This document shows positions 55,399 to 64,000 of a stretch of DNA of 64,000 nt, in pieces. Source of the DNA: Ryuthela nishihirai (taxonomy: Eukaryota; Arthropoda; Arachnida; Araneae; Heptathelidae); assembly GCA_038380435.1 (NCBI GenBank), contig JAWZYU010000028.1:22800201-22864200 (forward strand), in the 5' to 3' direction. The notes under the pieces are model-generated. The model was given only the letters and a program-made list of their open reading frames with translations. It was not told where the DNA came from and did not search any database. Positions within the stretch are counted from its first letter, which is position 1; each line of letters starts with the position of its first letter. The position numbers were made by a program, and so were the translations under genes.

Positions 55399-56940
55399 CA
55401 CTACAGGAAAAAAATTCCTTCACTTGGAAGGATTAATGCCATTTTATTGAAACGCAAGCAGCTGTTAGCATACACTGAGATGTGCGATTGATTACATTAT
55501 CAGAAAAGTATGGAAAATTACCACTTTACCTACCCGGTACAGTGGTATAATTAGTATAATGTTGAACTGCCTTGCGCAGCAGTGCATTCATGAACACGGC
55601 GGGGAAGGCTGTTGTACAACTCTATAATGTCCTCCTGATGGATAGATTGCCAAATAGCACGAAGTTGTGTTCCATTTCAGCGACAGTGGTTGGTGCATTT
55701 TTTGGGTGTTGTTGGAACTGTCGGCCCATCATGTCGAGATGTGTTCAATAGGTGAAGGTCCGGCGAGTGTGTTGGCCATGGTAGTGCAGGCTGTGTGGGG
55801 ATGGGCATTATCTTGCTGGTAAAAGGTTCCGTGCTGCTGAACAAATGGTATAGGCCACTGGCTGCGAAATGTTGGTAACATATTGTTGGCAATTAGAGAT
55901 CCTCTTATGATGATCATAAGGGGATCATCATAAGACCTGTTCATAAAAAAAAGTCCGACTAATGGCCGAGATGTCCGACTAATCCACACCGACCGAGATG
56001 TTCGACTAATGGCATCCCACACCATGACCGAGATGTCCGACTAACGACGGATGTCACCGACCGAGATGTCCGACTAACGACGGATGTCACCTACCGAGAT
56101 GTCCGACTAATGGCATCCCACACCAAGACACCAGCCACTGGAGCTGTGTGTAGATGTTGCATGCACTGGGTGACGTTCCTTTCCACTGGAACAACGTTGT
56201 CTACCATCGCACTCGAACACGTTGTCTACCATCGTGCTGACTAAGACAAAAATGAGATTTGTCACTATCTACCACTCTTGTTCATTCCAGTTCTGTCTAA
56301 GGCAACAGCACTGAAGATGTGCTGGCATGTGGACAGATGTGAGGGCCATGTAGTGCCGGATGATAGGCTCGCAATGAAATCTGTGAAAGCCTGTTGTTTA
56401 CCATCCGCCTGGTAAGTATTCGATGTGTTACCTGTTGCCAATCCTTTTGCAGTTGCGTTGTAGTTTCGAATCTGTCATGAAGTGCCATGCATCGTAAATG
56501 GCGGTCCTGTCGCTCCGTGGTCATATGTCATCTTCCTGATCCTTGTCGGTGGGTGCTGGAACCTTCTTGAACCCACTGCCGCCATATGTGTACGATGGTG
56601 CTGGGTTTGCGGCCAACATAGTTGGCCACATCTCTGTACGACAAACCAGCTTCTCTAAGGCCGATGATTTTTCCACGCTCAAAATCTATTGGAACGGCTG
56701 TCGACGTATGCGTAAGGGCATCTTTAGCGGTTTAGAACAATTCCCATAACGTTTTGTCAACCAGGGATCTTTGGTTGCCTTTATCTGTGTTTAACTGCTC
56801 TGCACCTGTGACATCAGTTCGCGCCTGTTCGATCGTCCTTCAAACCTAATCATTTCCATGCATTTTTATAAAAACCACCTCCCTAAATTTCGTCACATTT
56901 GCATAACTTGCAAGTGTTGCATCTTTTATTTCCTGTAGTG
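55399..56940 (-). mobile_element. Tc1-like transposon inside LINE-J, expanded
   Basis: Ends CACTACAGGAAAAAAATTCC and complement of TTTATTTCCTGTAGTG flank the element at TA. Minus-strand transposase: an HTH near 56560-56700 and KDWQQVTHRILTRRMVNNRL at 56385-56440. The catalytic part has GTFYQQDNAHPHTACTTMAN near 55770-55830, then PWPTHSPDLHLLNTS. Length 1.54 kb exceeds the usual 1.2-1.3 kb because of tandem repeats at 55952-56131. Decayed. Confidence 0.9.
55952..56131. repeat. Tandem repeat based on CCGAGATGTCCGACTAA
   Basis: About six copies of CCGAGATGTCCGACTAA with spacers TGGCATCCCACACCA or CGACGGATGTCAC. It lies within the transposase frame between the WGAI-type and QQDN motifs. One such unit is probably ancestral and the rest slippage products. 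Confidence 0.85.
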
Positions 56941-57791
56941 TATATATATGATTTTTTTTTCATTTTATATTCGTGGTTTTATCTTTGTCGTATTATCTGT
57001 ATATGCTTTTAACTTTGGTTGTGGGTTATTCGTCTTTTACCTTTTTTGGCACATAATAGCCATTGTTGCAGATGCGCTATAAAATTCCAAACAAGCAACC
57101 AAAGATATTGAAGTACCCTGATTGTGCAGAAACAAGTAGATGTTTAATTCTTACTGATGTAGTTAAAGATCATTATGCTGTTCTGTTAATTGGTTTCTTA
57201 ACTTTATTAATAATTAACTGTGTTTTTTTTTTATGAACAGGCCCAACTCCTTCCAGTAGAAGGCCGAGTACTTTAATTGCTCTTTCAAATGAATCAGACA
57301 CTGATCTCTCTTCCGACAGCGATGAGCAGTTTCAGATGACCGGTACCTCCGATCACGTTGTCAAGTGGTGATTCTTCTTCTTGAGATGATCCTAGAACGT
57401 TAGTTTCAAGGGCTGAATTTTTCCGTAAAAATTTACGGAAAGTGCACATGATTTTGTTTGAGTTGATCTTACTCATAGACTGAAAACCTACCGTCTATAT
57501 ATAACTTAAGTTTCATTGTAATCTGATGCAGATTTTCAATCAATGACAGATGATTTGTTTGATCTGATGACTAATGAGATGAATAAAAGTTAGTAAAAAG
57601 CATATGCTATCATTACTAATTATACATCTGAAATAAACTTTTTTTTTTTTGACATTGAAATTTCTCAATTTCCGAGTTCAAATATGTTAAGGTCAAAGGA
57701 AGAGCAGTAGAATTTGCAAGAATTATGTCAAAAAGTCGGGGTTTTTTTGCCATCTGCAGTTTTGATTGGAACTAGTGAAGTATGCCTTAGG

Positions 57792-57997
57792 GTAGGGATT
57801 CTCAACGGAGGTACGCGGCAAAATATTTTTGGGTACGCCGTGAGAGCTCAGAAGTTGCTAGATCTAGTAACAAAGTCAGTATTTTATTTTATTCTCATTG
57901 TTATACTATAACTATAGTTTTATCTATCTATACAAGGTATGCCAGTTACATACACATTTCCAGGGGATACGTGAAGCATAAACGGTTGAAAACCACT
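57792..57997. mobile_element. hAT MITE with 8-bp TSD
   Basis: 206-bp non-coding element whose ends (TAGGGATTCTCAACGG and complement of CGGTTGAAAACCACT) match the hAT end pattern. It is flanked by GCCTTAGG at 57784-57791 and 57998-58005. Its right third also occurs at 23833-23906. Confidence 0.88.
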
Positions 57998-58089
57998 GCC
58001 TTAGGGAATGAGGAACAACGAAAGCGAAATCTGTTGTGGAAGCCGAATTACTAATCTTCTTACTTTTTTAACATTGCATCGTTGATAGT

Positions 58090-58422
58090 TGGGTTGTGTT
58101 ACCTCTGAGCGGTAGTTGTTTGCACACAATGGGCTAAATGGCCAGGTCACAAAGGCTCTGAGAAGGTTGGGGGGGGGGGGGAGGAATCCACTGGACAGCT
58201 GTTGGGAGACAGATGGAGCGTACTGTCAAGGCCATCCAGCGTGTTCTTTAACACAGTGTATGCCTGCACATGGGGCATGGCTTAACGTCCCATCGGACGG
58301 ACGGCGGCCTTTCTTCGCCCAGTCAGTGTGGGCGGGGAGTATTGTAGAGATAAATGTGAACACTCGAACCTGGGAACTGCAGATTATGAGCCTGGCGCGC
58401 TACCACTACTGGTGAGCCACCC
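58090..58422 (-). mobile_element. SINE-A, diverged, minus strand
   Basis: Body and much of the head present with several small deletions. Flanks TCGTTGATAGT (58079-58089) and TCGTTGGTAGT (58423-58433) fit an 11-bp duplication with one change. Confidence 0.85.
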
Positions 58423-58820
58423 TCGTTGGTAGTGGTAAGTACGATTTATCGCCAGCTGTGAAACAAACAGTGCATCAATGGGAAGCTAAATCCCGAAAGG
58501 CTTAAAATGTTTGCCCCTCTGAGTCATTAATTTCTTTTTTTCCCCCATCAAGGAAAATAATTCCTGGAACCAAACAGAAATTACAGGTATTTGCCCAGCA
58601 AATGTTTTACATCTGTTAGAAAACTTTCCCTTGGATCATCGACTGTATTTTGACAGAAACGTTTTTACGACGTTTGCGTTTATTGAAAGGTTAAAACTGC
58701 TAAAGAGCATTGAAGACATTGGTGGAAAAAGGGGTGAGACATGATAGGACGTCTTCCTACTAGTTCCGAAGATAAAAAAAAAACTGTTGAAACACTAAAG
58801 AAAAAAACAGGCCTGCTACT

Positions 58821-59120
58821 TTGAGCGTTATTTCGGGTAAATCGTATTTTTTTTCCCTTGGAGTGGGGAGGGTATAGAATTGATGTGTTTTGTTATACCC
58901 CTAGTTCAAAAATCCCATTTCCGGCACAGATTCGAGCAAAAAAAATGGCCTAATATTTGTTTTCTATGATGCTGAAAAATACGGACATTGAAGCTGCTAA
59001 GTAGGATAATAAAAAATCGTGTACGAAGGAAGCATTGAATAAATTGATTATTAATAAATCACTGAGAGAAAAAAAAAAGACTACATGACACTCTAGTTAA
59101 AGAAATTTATCTATAGTAAA
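58821..59120. other. Unannotated AT-rich DNA
   Basis: Nothing recognisable apart from A-runs and AAAT repeats leading into SINE-B. Confidence 0.4.
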
Positions 59121-59300
59121 AAAATAAATAAATAAATAAATACCCCCTCAAGCAGCTGCTTGCCACAGAGGTCTGACAGGAGTCTGTCAGTTTATATGCC
59201 ATAGTAGAAGGTCTGTGAGGATGGCAGGCCCTCAGGAGAAAAACGACACACACATCCATGCCTTATCCGGGGCTCGAACCCAGGTCCCTTAGATCAGTAG
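59121..59300 (-). mobile_element. SINE-B with AAAT-repeat tail, head cut
   Basis: The tail (AAAT)n at 59121-59142, then TACCCCCTCAAGCAGCTGCT and the body up to GGGGCTCGAACCCAGGTCCC. The A-box end is replaced at 59300 by GTGGTTCCCAAATAGGGTG, which resembles a hAT element tip. Confidence 0.85.
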
Positions 59301-60059
59301 TGGTTCCCAAATAGGGTGACACATACATATCCTAGGGGTGCCACTGAAAATTGCGAGTGAAAGTTAAAAAAAAGGTTCACGGGGAGTTATCGCAGATCTT
59401 TATAGCAGGAATACATGAGGGGTAAGGAACAAAGGAACTGTGGCTTGTAATTAAAGTAGTGATCAGTTTGCGAGTTCAGTATTCCGCTTGCCAATCCTAG
59501 GCCAACTCCTAACCTCACCGTAATGACTAGCGAGAAGTGTTAAAGCTTCGAGGTTTTTCCCCACAGACTGGTATTCAAGATTAGAGATTTCATCGATTGT
59601 TGATTCAATCACGATGTTTCTGAAATAACGGTATTAATAGTGGGGAAATGAAAATTTATTAGGTTTAATGAATTGGGGAGAACTTAATATTAACTTCGCA
59701 AGAGTGAGAATGGCAAAAAATATTTTTTTCTCATCAACTTTACAAAACAAGTCCAAATACGATAGGATGACGCCTGATTGTAATGTAAGGAGCTGATGGG
59801 GTTGGGGGATCGTTACAATTCGGTGGACCCGGAGGACGACAATTCGGTGGAATTAAGAAACGGAAATTATTTTAAATTACTAAACCTAATTGTAATATAT
59901 TTTCTATTAGCGAACAAAACCAATATTTCTCGATAATCTCTGCAATCCATTGTATCCATTCTCTCTAATCCGACCTTCAACAAAGGGTACAGGTGTTTCT
60001 CACAGAAAAAAAATTAGCAGAAATCTTTGCCTAACATTTTATCGTAAACACCCCCCAAC
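59301..60059. other. Unannotated DNA, possible hAT tip at left
   Basis: AGTGGTTCCCAAA at about 59299 is a typical hAT-end sequence but no partner end was found. Remaining sequence is AT-rich. Confidence 0.35.
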
Positions 60060-63000
60060 CCCTATAGATAATCCTGTACAACTAAACAAAGACAAGCATA
60101 TAGACAACTGGAATACCTAAAACCTACAAAATCACAAGAAACAAAATGGAAAAACATATGGATTTTAGATTTCACAATAGAAGAACTAAACAAAGCAATC
60201 CATGACTCCAACTCAAAATCTGCTGCAGGTCCCGACCAATTAACCAACAAAGCACTTAAAAAACTTCCCCCCAAACCCCACCCAGACTTTCACAAATCAT
60301 TAACTATCACTGGCAATCGGAAACTTTCTCTGACATGTAAGCACAGCAATATCATACCTCTCATTAAGCCGGGTAAAGACAAAACAGAATTCACCTCATA
60401 CAGACCCATAACTCGCGCCAACGCTACACTTAAAATTGCAGAGAAGATGGTCAAAATACGTCTAGATTGGCACATTGAAAAGCATAAAATTTTACAGCCC
60501 GAACAAACAGTATTCCTGAAACACAAAGCAGCAATAGGGAGCTTACTATATTAAAAGACATACAAATGGGCCTAGAACACAAATAGCCAGTCATAACAGT
60601 CTTTTTAGACATTAAAAAAAAGCTTTCGTAAAATGTGTGGAGAAAGGAACTTGCATATTTTAGCATCGGAGGTCGCACTGCTTCCTTCATTAACAACCTC
60701 ATTTTCAACAGACAAATCATTAAACTGGACCAAACACTTTCAAATATACATACCAGAAGTCATGGGGTACAACAGGGACCCATTTTATCCCCAATTCTCT
60801 TTAACATCTTTCTGGCTGAATTACCCATCATTTTACCCCCATATATCAATATCACCATTTACGCAGATGTCACCCTTTGGAGTAAGGAAGTCCACTTACA
60901 CACCTTAGGACAGGGCATGCAAGTGGCACTCACTAAAGTACAGGATTATTTTGACACATTAATACTGCACACACACATAAATGTTTAGGAATTTTGCTCT
61001 ATTTTCATCTGACCTGGAAGCCTCAAATCAACAAACTTGCTCCTTAAGGTCAGAAAGCTTTAAATTTGCTTAAATGCCTGTGTGGACAAAAATGGGGTCT
61101 CCCTCGTAACCAAATGCTATGTATCATGCACTGATTAGATCGAGATTCGACTATGGAAGCATAGGCCTTGACATGGCCTCAGTTATTCAAAAGAAAAAAC
61201 TTGTTGTTATTCAACACAAAGCCATTAGACTATGTCTCGGACAATTACCTACAGCCCCAGTGCTTTCCCTCAGGATGGAGGGAAACCTTCCTCCCCTGGA
61301 AATTAGACGCAAACATACACTGCTTAACCATTTCTTCAGATATCCACCTGTCATTATAGACATCCACTCTTAAAAAACTGACACATCCCTCTTGGAAATC
61401 CCACATCATCCAGACTATTGACCCCGCACATTGGACATGGATTTGGCCAGACATCACCTCCTCACACCCCTGATTATTCACAAAACACTCCCATGGCAAC
61501 TTCCTTAACAAATATTAATTAAAAGCATAATCAACCATATTCCCCCACAGCACCTTATTGTTTACACAGACGCCTCCCTGTACAAAAACAACCATACAGC
61601 TGCAGAAGGAATATTTATTCCATCACATAACATTGAACAAAAACTTAGATTCAATCCAGATCTTAACATCATGGAAATAGAGCTCCGCAACTATCAGAGA
61701 AGCTGTCAAACTTTCCCACACATTAATCAATAACACCTACACACACATTATTATCCTTACTGACAGCAAAGCAGCACTGCTCAATCTAAAAAACACAGAA
61801 AAAGCAGATAACAAAGTTCTGGTCTACAGCACCTTGAGTGACTTTAGTCTGCTTTCTTACACACACAGCATTAAATTCCACATCACTTGAATCTCTGGAC
61901 ACTGCAGTTTGGCAGACAATGAGAAAGCAGATTCGTTAGCCAAACAAGCTGCTACCCTAGACTCTATTACCCATATTCCACACAGTAAACATTTATCTTA
62001 CTAAACTTCTCACTTACACACACATTAATTTATAATCATATATATGCTGAAGTGCCATTGAACCCCCCTGGCCCTGATAACGGCCGCCACACGACGAGGC
62101 AAGAACTGCACAAGCTTGTGTAAATGTTCCACAGGTATGGCGACCCATGCATCCTCCAGAACTGTCCACAATTCTCTCAAGGTCGTCGCTGATGGGACAT
62201 GGGCCCGAACACTCTGCTCAACGGTATCCCAAAGTTTTTCGATGGGATTTAAATCTGGGCTTCTAGGTGGCCAATTCATTATTTCAAAGTCAGCAGAATG
62301 CTCCTGTAACCATGCAGTAGCCAACCTGGACCTAGAGATGAACAGTTGTCTTGCTGGTAGATGCCATCTCCATTGGGATGCATGATGGCCATAAATGGGT
62401 GTAAATAGTCAGCCATGAGTTCTACATACCGAGATACATTGAAAGTCGTCAGTACATGTACCACAGGTTCCCAGACATTCAACTGAAGACACCCCAGGCC
62501 ATCACTGAGCAACCACGAGCTTGTACTGTTCCGACCTGACATGCAGGATCCATGGCTTCATGGAGTTGGCGCCATACCCTCAGTCTCCCATCGGCGTGAT
62601 GAAGTTTAAATCGGAATTCATCATTCCAGGCTATCCGTTGGCAATTTTCAATGGTCTAGTTTCGATGTTCTTTAACCCAGGCAAGGCGTTGGACCTGGTG
62701 TGCCGTTAGAAATGGGACTATCTTAGGTCGGCAGCTCCCAAAGCCGAGACAATGAAGTGAGTGTTGCACGGTCCGTGCACTGACTTCCTGGCTGGAACCC
62801 ACGTTAAGATGAGAGGTGATTTCAGATAATGTTTGGCCCCTTATCAGTCCGTACAATGCGGGTCAGACAGCGTAGCCCACGATCATTCAAGTCTGGTTGT
62901 TCTTTACATTTTGTCCAGGTGCTTTTTTTTTTGCCGGAACGTTCATATTCCCAGAACACTTTTGAAACTGTCGTACGAGAAAATCCAAGTTCGTTGACAA

Positions 63001-63430
63001 ATTCGGAGATCGAGTGTCCCATCCATCGGGCACCTACGATCTGCCCTCTGTCAAATGCTTCTAAATCGCGCGCCTTTCTCATTACGCTTCTCACGACGAA
63101 TGCTTGGGGAAGCCAAAGCTTACAGCTATATATGACCAGAGTTTCAGCCACGCATGCGCGCAAATGCGGGATTTGCTGAATTTTGATAACGTCTCCTATT
63201 CCTAATATAATGACACTTTATTGTATTACAAACACAGAGACAAATTTTTGAAATAGTATACATGGCCTCCCCACTGAAAATATAATTTCATACCCTCTCA
63301 CTGGCCTAGATTTTTACAAGTAAAACTTTCCAGGCTTCGGATAGGCCACCCAGATTTAATAAACTCTTACACACTCTTAAAAAGAAACAGCCCATGTTGC
63401 CCACATTGCAGTCACACTGAAAGGTAGAAC
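60060..63430 (+). pseudogene. LINE-J (I/Jockey-type) from RT to C-terminus, split by Tc1
   Basis: Plus-strand pieces follow RT order. FTIEELNKAIHDSNSKSAAG with PDQLTNKALKKL lies near 60165-60265 and NIIPLIKPGKDKTEFTSYRP near 60347-60410. The RT core HGVQQGPILSPILFNIFLAE runs at about 60755-60820, then YINITIYADVTLWS, where YADD has lost its second D. FDYGSIGLDMASVIQKKKLV VIQHKAIRLC follows at 61147-61235. RNase H (IVYTDASLYKNNHTAAEG) lies near 61557-61615. The C-terminal LRIGHPDL ... CCPHC knuckle is near 63330-63420, after the Tc1 at 62043-63224. Stops and frameshifts abound. A different lineage from the other LINE-J copies. Confidence 0.85.
62043..63224 (-). mobile_element. Tc1-like transposon inside LINE-J
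   Basis: Minus-strand transposase in long pieces: HTH LEAFDRGQIVGARWMGHSIS, then GFSRTTVSKVFWEYERSGKK at 62930-63060. A second HTH part SSQEVSARTVQHSLHCLGFG is near 62745-62800. Then ADYLHPFMAIMHPNGDGIYQ QDN with the second catalytic D near 62350-62410. RSPDLNPIEKLWDTVEQSVR with the third is near 62200-62265, and the end reads VQFLPRRVAAVIRARG. Short ends GAAGTGCCATT / AAAGTGTCATT suggest TIRs. Relatively young, with only a few frame breaks. Confidence 0.85.
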
Positions 63431-64000
63431 ACGTCATCCTGCACTGCCCACATTACGCCCAGGTCAGGGTATTATTTTTTGCTTCCCTAAGTAGTTCACA
63501 TTCCTGTCACACATTATGCCCCCTTCCCCTTCCTACTAATCTAGGAAATTCATTTGGTCACAACTATTTCAATTTTTGAAAGAGATCGGTACCTTTTCCC
63601 GCATTTAAAGTTGTCTTTTTCATGGGTTGAGTCTCCCTTCTTTCCTAGAAAGAAAAGGTGATCTCAATCTTTCCTCCTGTTATTTCTTTAATTTTTCCCT
63701 TTCAATTTGCCACTGGTCACATTACCTCTTCCATTCTTTGAAACTCACCTGTGCTGGCTTCCCAATACCTGCACCCTCTCACCTTGTCAATCACTCTAGC
63801 TCTCGTTCTGTTTCCAACAAAAGGATTAGCACGCACCATAACCCCTTGTTCACATTCCCACACTCCGCCTTCCACTCCCGACTCTCTGCCACTCTCCAAT
63901 GAAAAGGATTAACATCAGACTGTTCTTCCTATTATTTACAACTGATACAGAGAGAATCTTGAATCTTGATAAGACTGCCTAAATTCCCTATAGTTGCACC
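63431..64000. other. Probable LINE 3' untranslated or unannotated DNA
   Basis: C/T-rich plus strand with an open frame at 63627-63902 that I do not consider coding. The 3' end of the LINE could not be located. Confidence 0.35.

Larger units (their letters stand above)
54660..57105 (+). pseudogene. LINE-J 3' part, split by SINE-A and Tc1
   Basis: RNase H and downstream pieces match 6119-6998 at lower identity: CTCTACGGTCGCTTCTTTAC, then GATCAAGCCTATTATGAAAC, then GAAGGAAGTTGTACTTGAAT. A T-rich 3' untranslated part resumes after the Tc1 at 56943 with TTGGTTGTGGGTTATTCGTC. It ends near AACAAGCAACCAAAG, the counterpart of the CCAA tail. Older than the copy at 6.1 kb. Confidence 0.78.
57235..58820 (+). 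pseudogene. piggyBac-like transposase remnant
   Basis: At 58560-58820 the plus strand reads IPGTKQKLQVFAQQMFYIC, then LDHRLYFDRNVFTTFAFIER followed by LKLLKSIEDIGGKRGET. The pattern HxLYFDNFFTSxxLxExLKxxxI is the second catalytic segment of PGBD-type transposases; the D of YFD is kept. An acidic PTPSSRRPSTLIALSNESDT stretch at 57243-57330 follows a polypyrimidine-AG acceptor-like site and may be its N-terminal region. Between them lie a hAT MITE and a SINE-A. Linking the two ends is inference. Confidence 0.55.

Noticed and set aside
55952..56131. CRISPR-like repeat-spacer array
   Set aside because: Spacers are themselves repeated and the array sits inside a transposase remnant; simple tandem slippage explains it.
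62829..63179. 116-codon plus-strand gene
   Set aside because: It is the antisense shadow of the Tc1 HTH coding region on the minus strand.
63627..63902. 91-codon plus-strand gene, rich in Ser and His
   Set aside because: C/T-rich sequence after the LINE-J C-terminus, open on both strands, with no recognisable motif.

Overview
This is eukaryotic, AT-rich DNA, most likely from an arthropod genome and possibly an arachnid. That guess rests on tRNA-derived SINEs, many Tc1/mariner elements and RNase H-bearing I/Jockey-type LINEs; no host gene fixes the species. I found no intact protein-coding gene. Every coding stretch I recognise is a decayed transposase, a decayed reverse transcriptase, or one intronless pseudogene. 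The window is a mass of transposons inserted into each other, separated by AT-rich unannotatable DNA.

Names used here. SINE-A is a tRNA-headed SINE of about 390 bp with a CCCAA-type tail. SINE-B is a tRNA-headed SINE of about 190 bp with an ATTT-type tail. LINE-R is a non-LTR element with an endonuclease and a GATGAT-type end, RTE-like. LINE-J covers I/Jockey-type elements with gag zinc knuckles, endonuclease, RT and RNase H. Repeat C is a family with very long inverted repeats. Repeat E is an AT-rich unit of roughly 300 bp. Tc1-a is the most frequent Tc1 family (three copies).

Layout. 1-5.4 kb: a Tc1 fragment, SINE-A, repeat E, a CRE-containing hairpin, a Tc1-a copy broken by two SINE-As, and a long-TIR MITE. 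5.6-9.6 kb: a minus-strand LINE-R holding a SINE-A, which itself holds a LINE-J end. 10.3-16.1 kb: coding remnants, SINE-B, a hAT remnant and an inverted pair of repeat E arrays. 17-22 kb: repeat C copies, one carrying a Tc1-a copy. 24.6-26.2 kb: a pseudogene of an uncharacterised but widespread protein family. 26-35 kb: mostly empty AT-rich DNA with SINE-B, a SINE-A inside a SINE-B, and a Tigger/pogo relic. 35.6-42 kb: LINE-R, repeat C palindromes, SINE-A and Tc1-a. 43-47.8 kb: unrecognised coding-like DNA, a perfect 149-bp tandem duplication, a perfect 51-bp palindrome, and Tc1/mariner elements. 48.6-54 kb: a nearly full-length but scrambled minus-strand LINE-J. 54.6-58.8 kb: LINE-J broken by SINE-A and a Tc1, then piggyBac-like remnants with a hAT MITE. 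60-63.4 kb: LINE-J broken by a Tc1.

The elements do not act as a pathway. The order of insertion is the readable content: target-site duplications of 8 to 15 bp (or TA for Tc1) date many of the nests. I saw no CRISPR array, operon or convincing new functional system.
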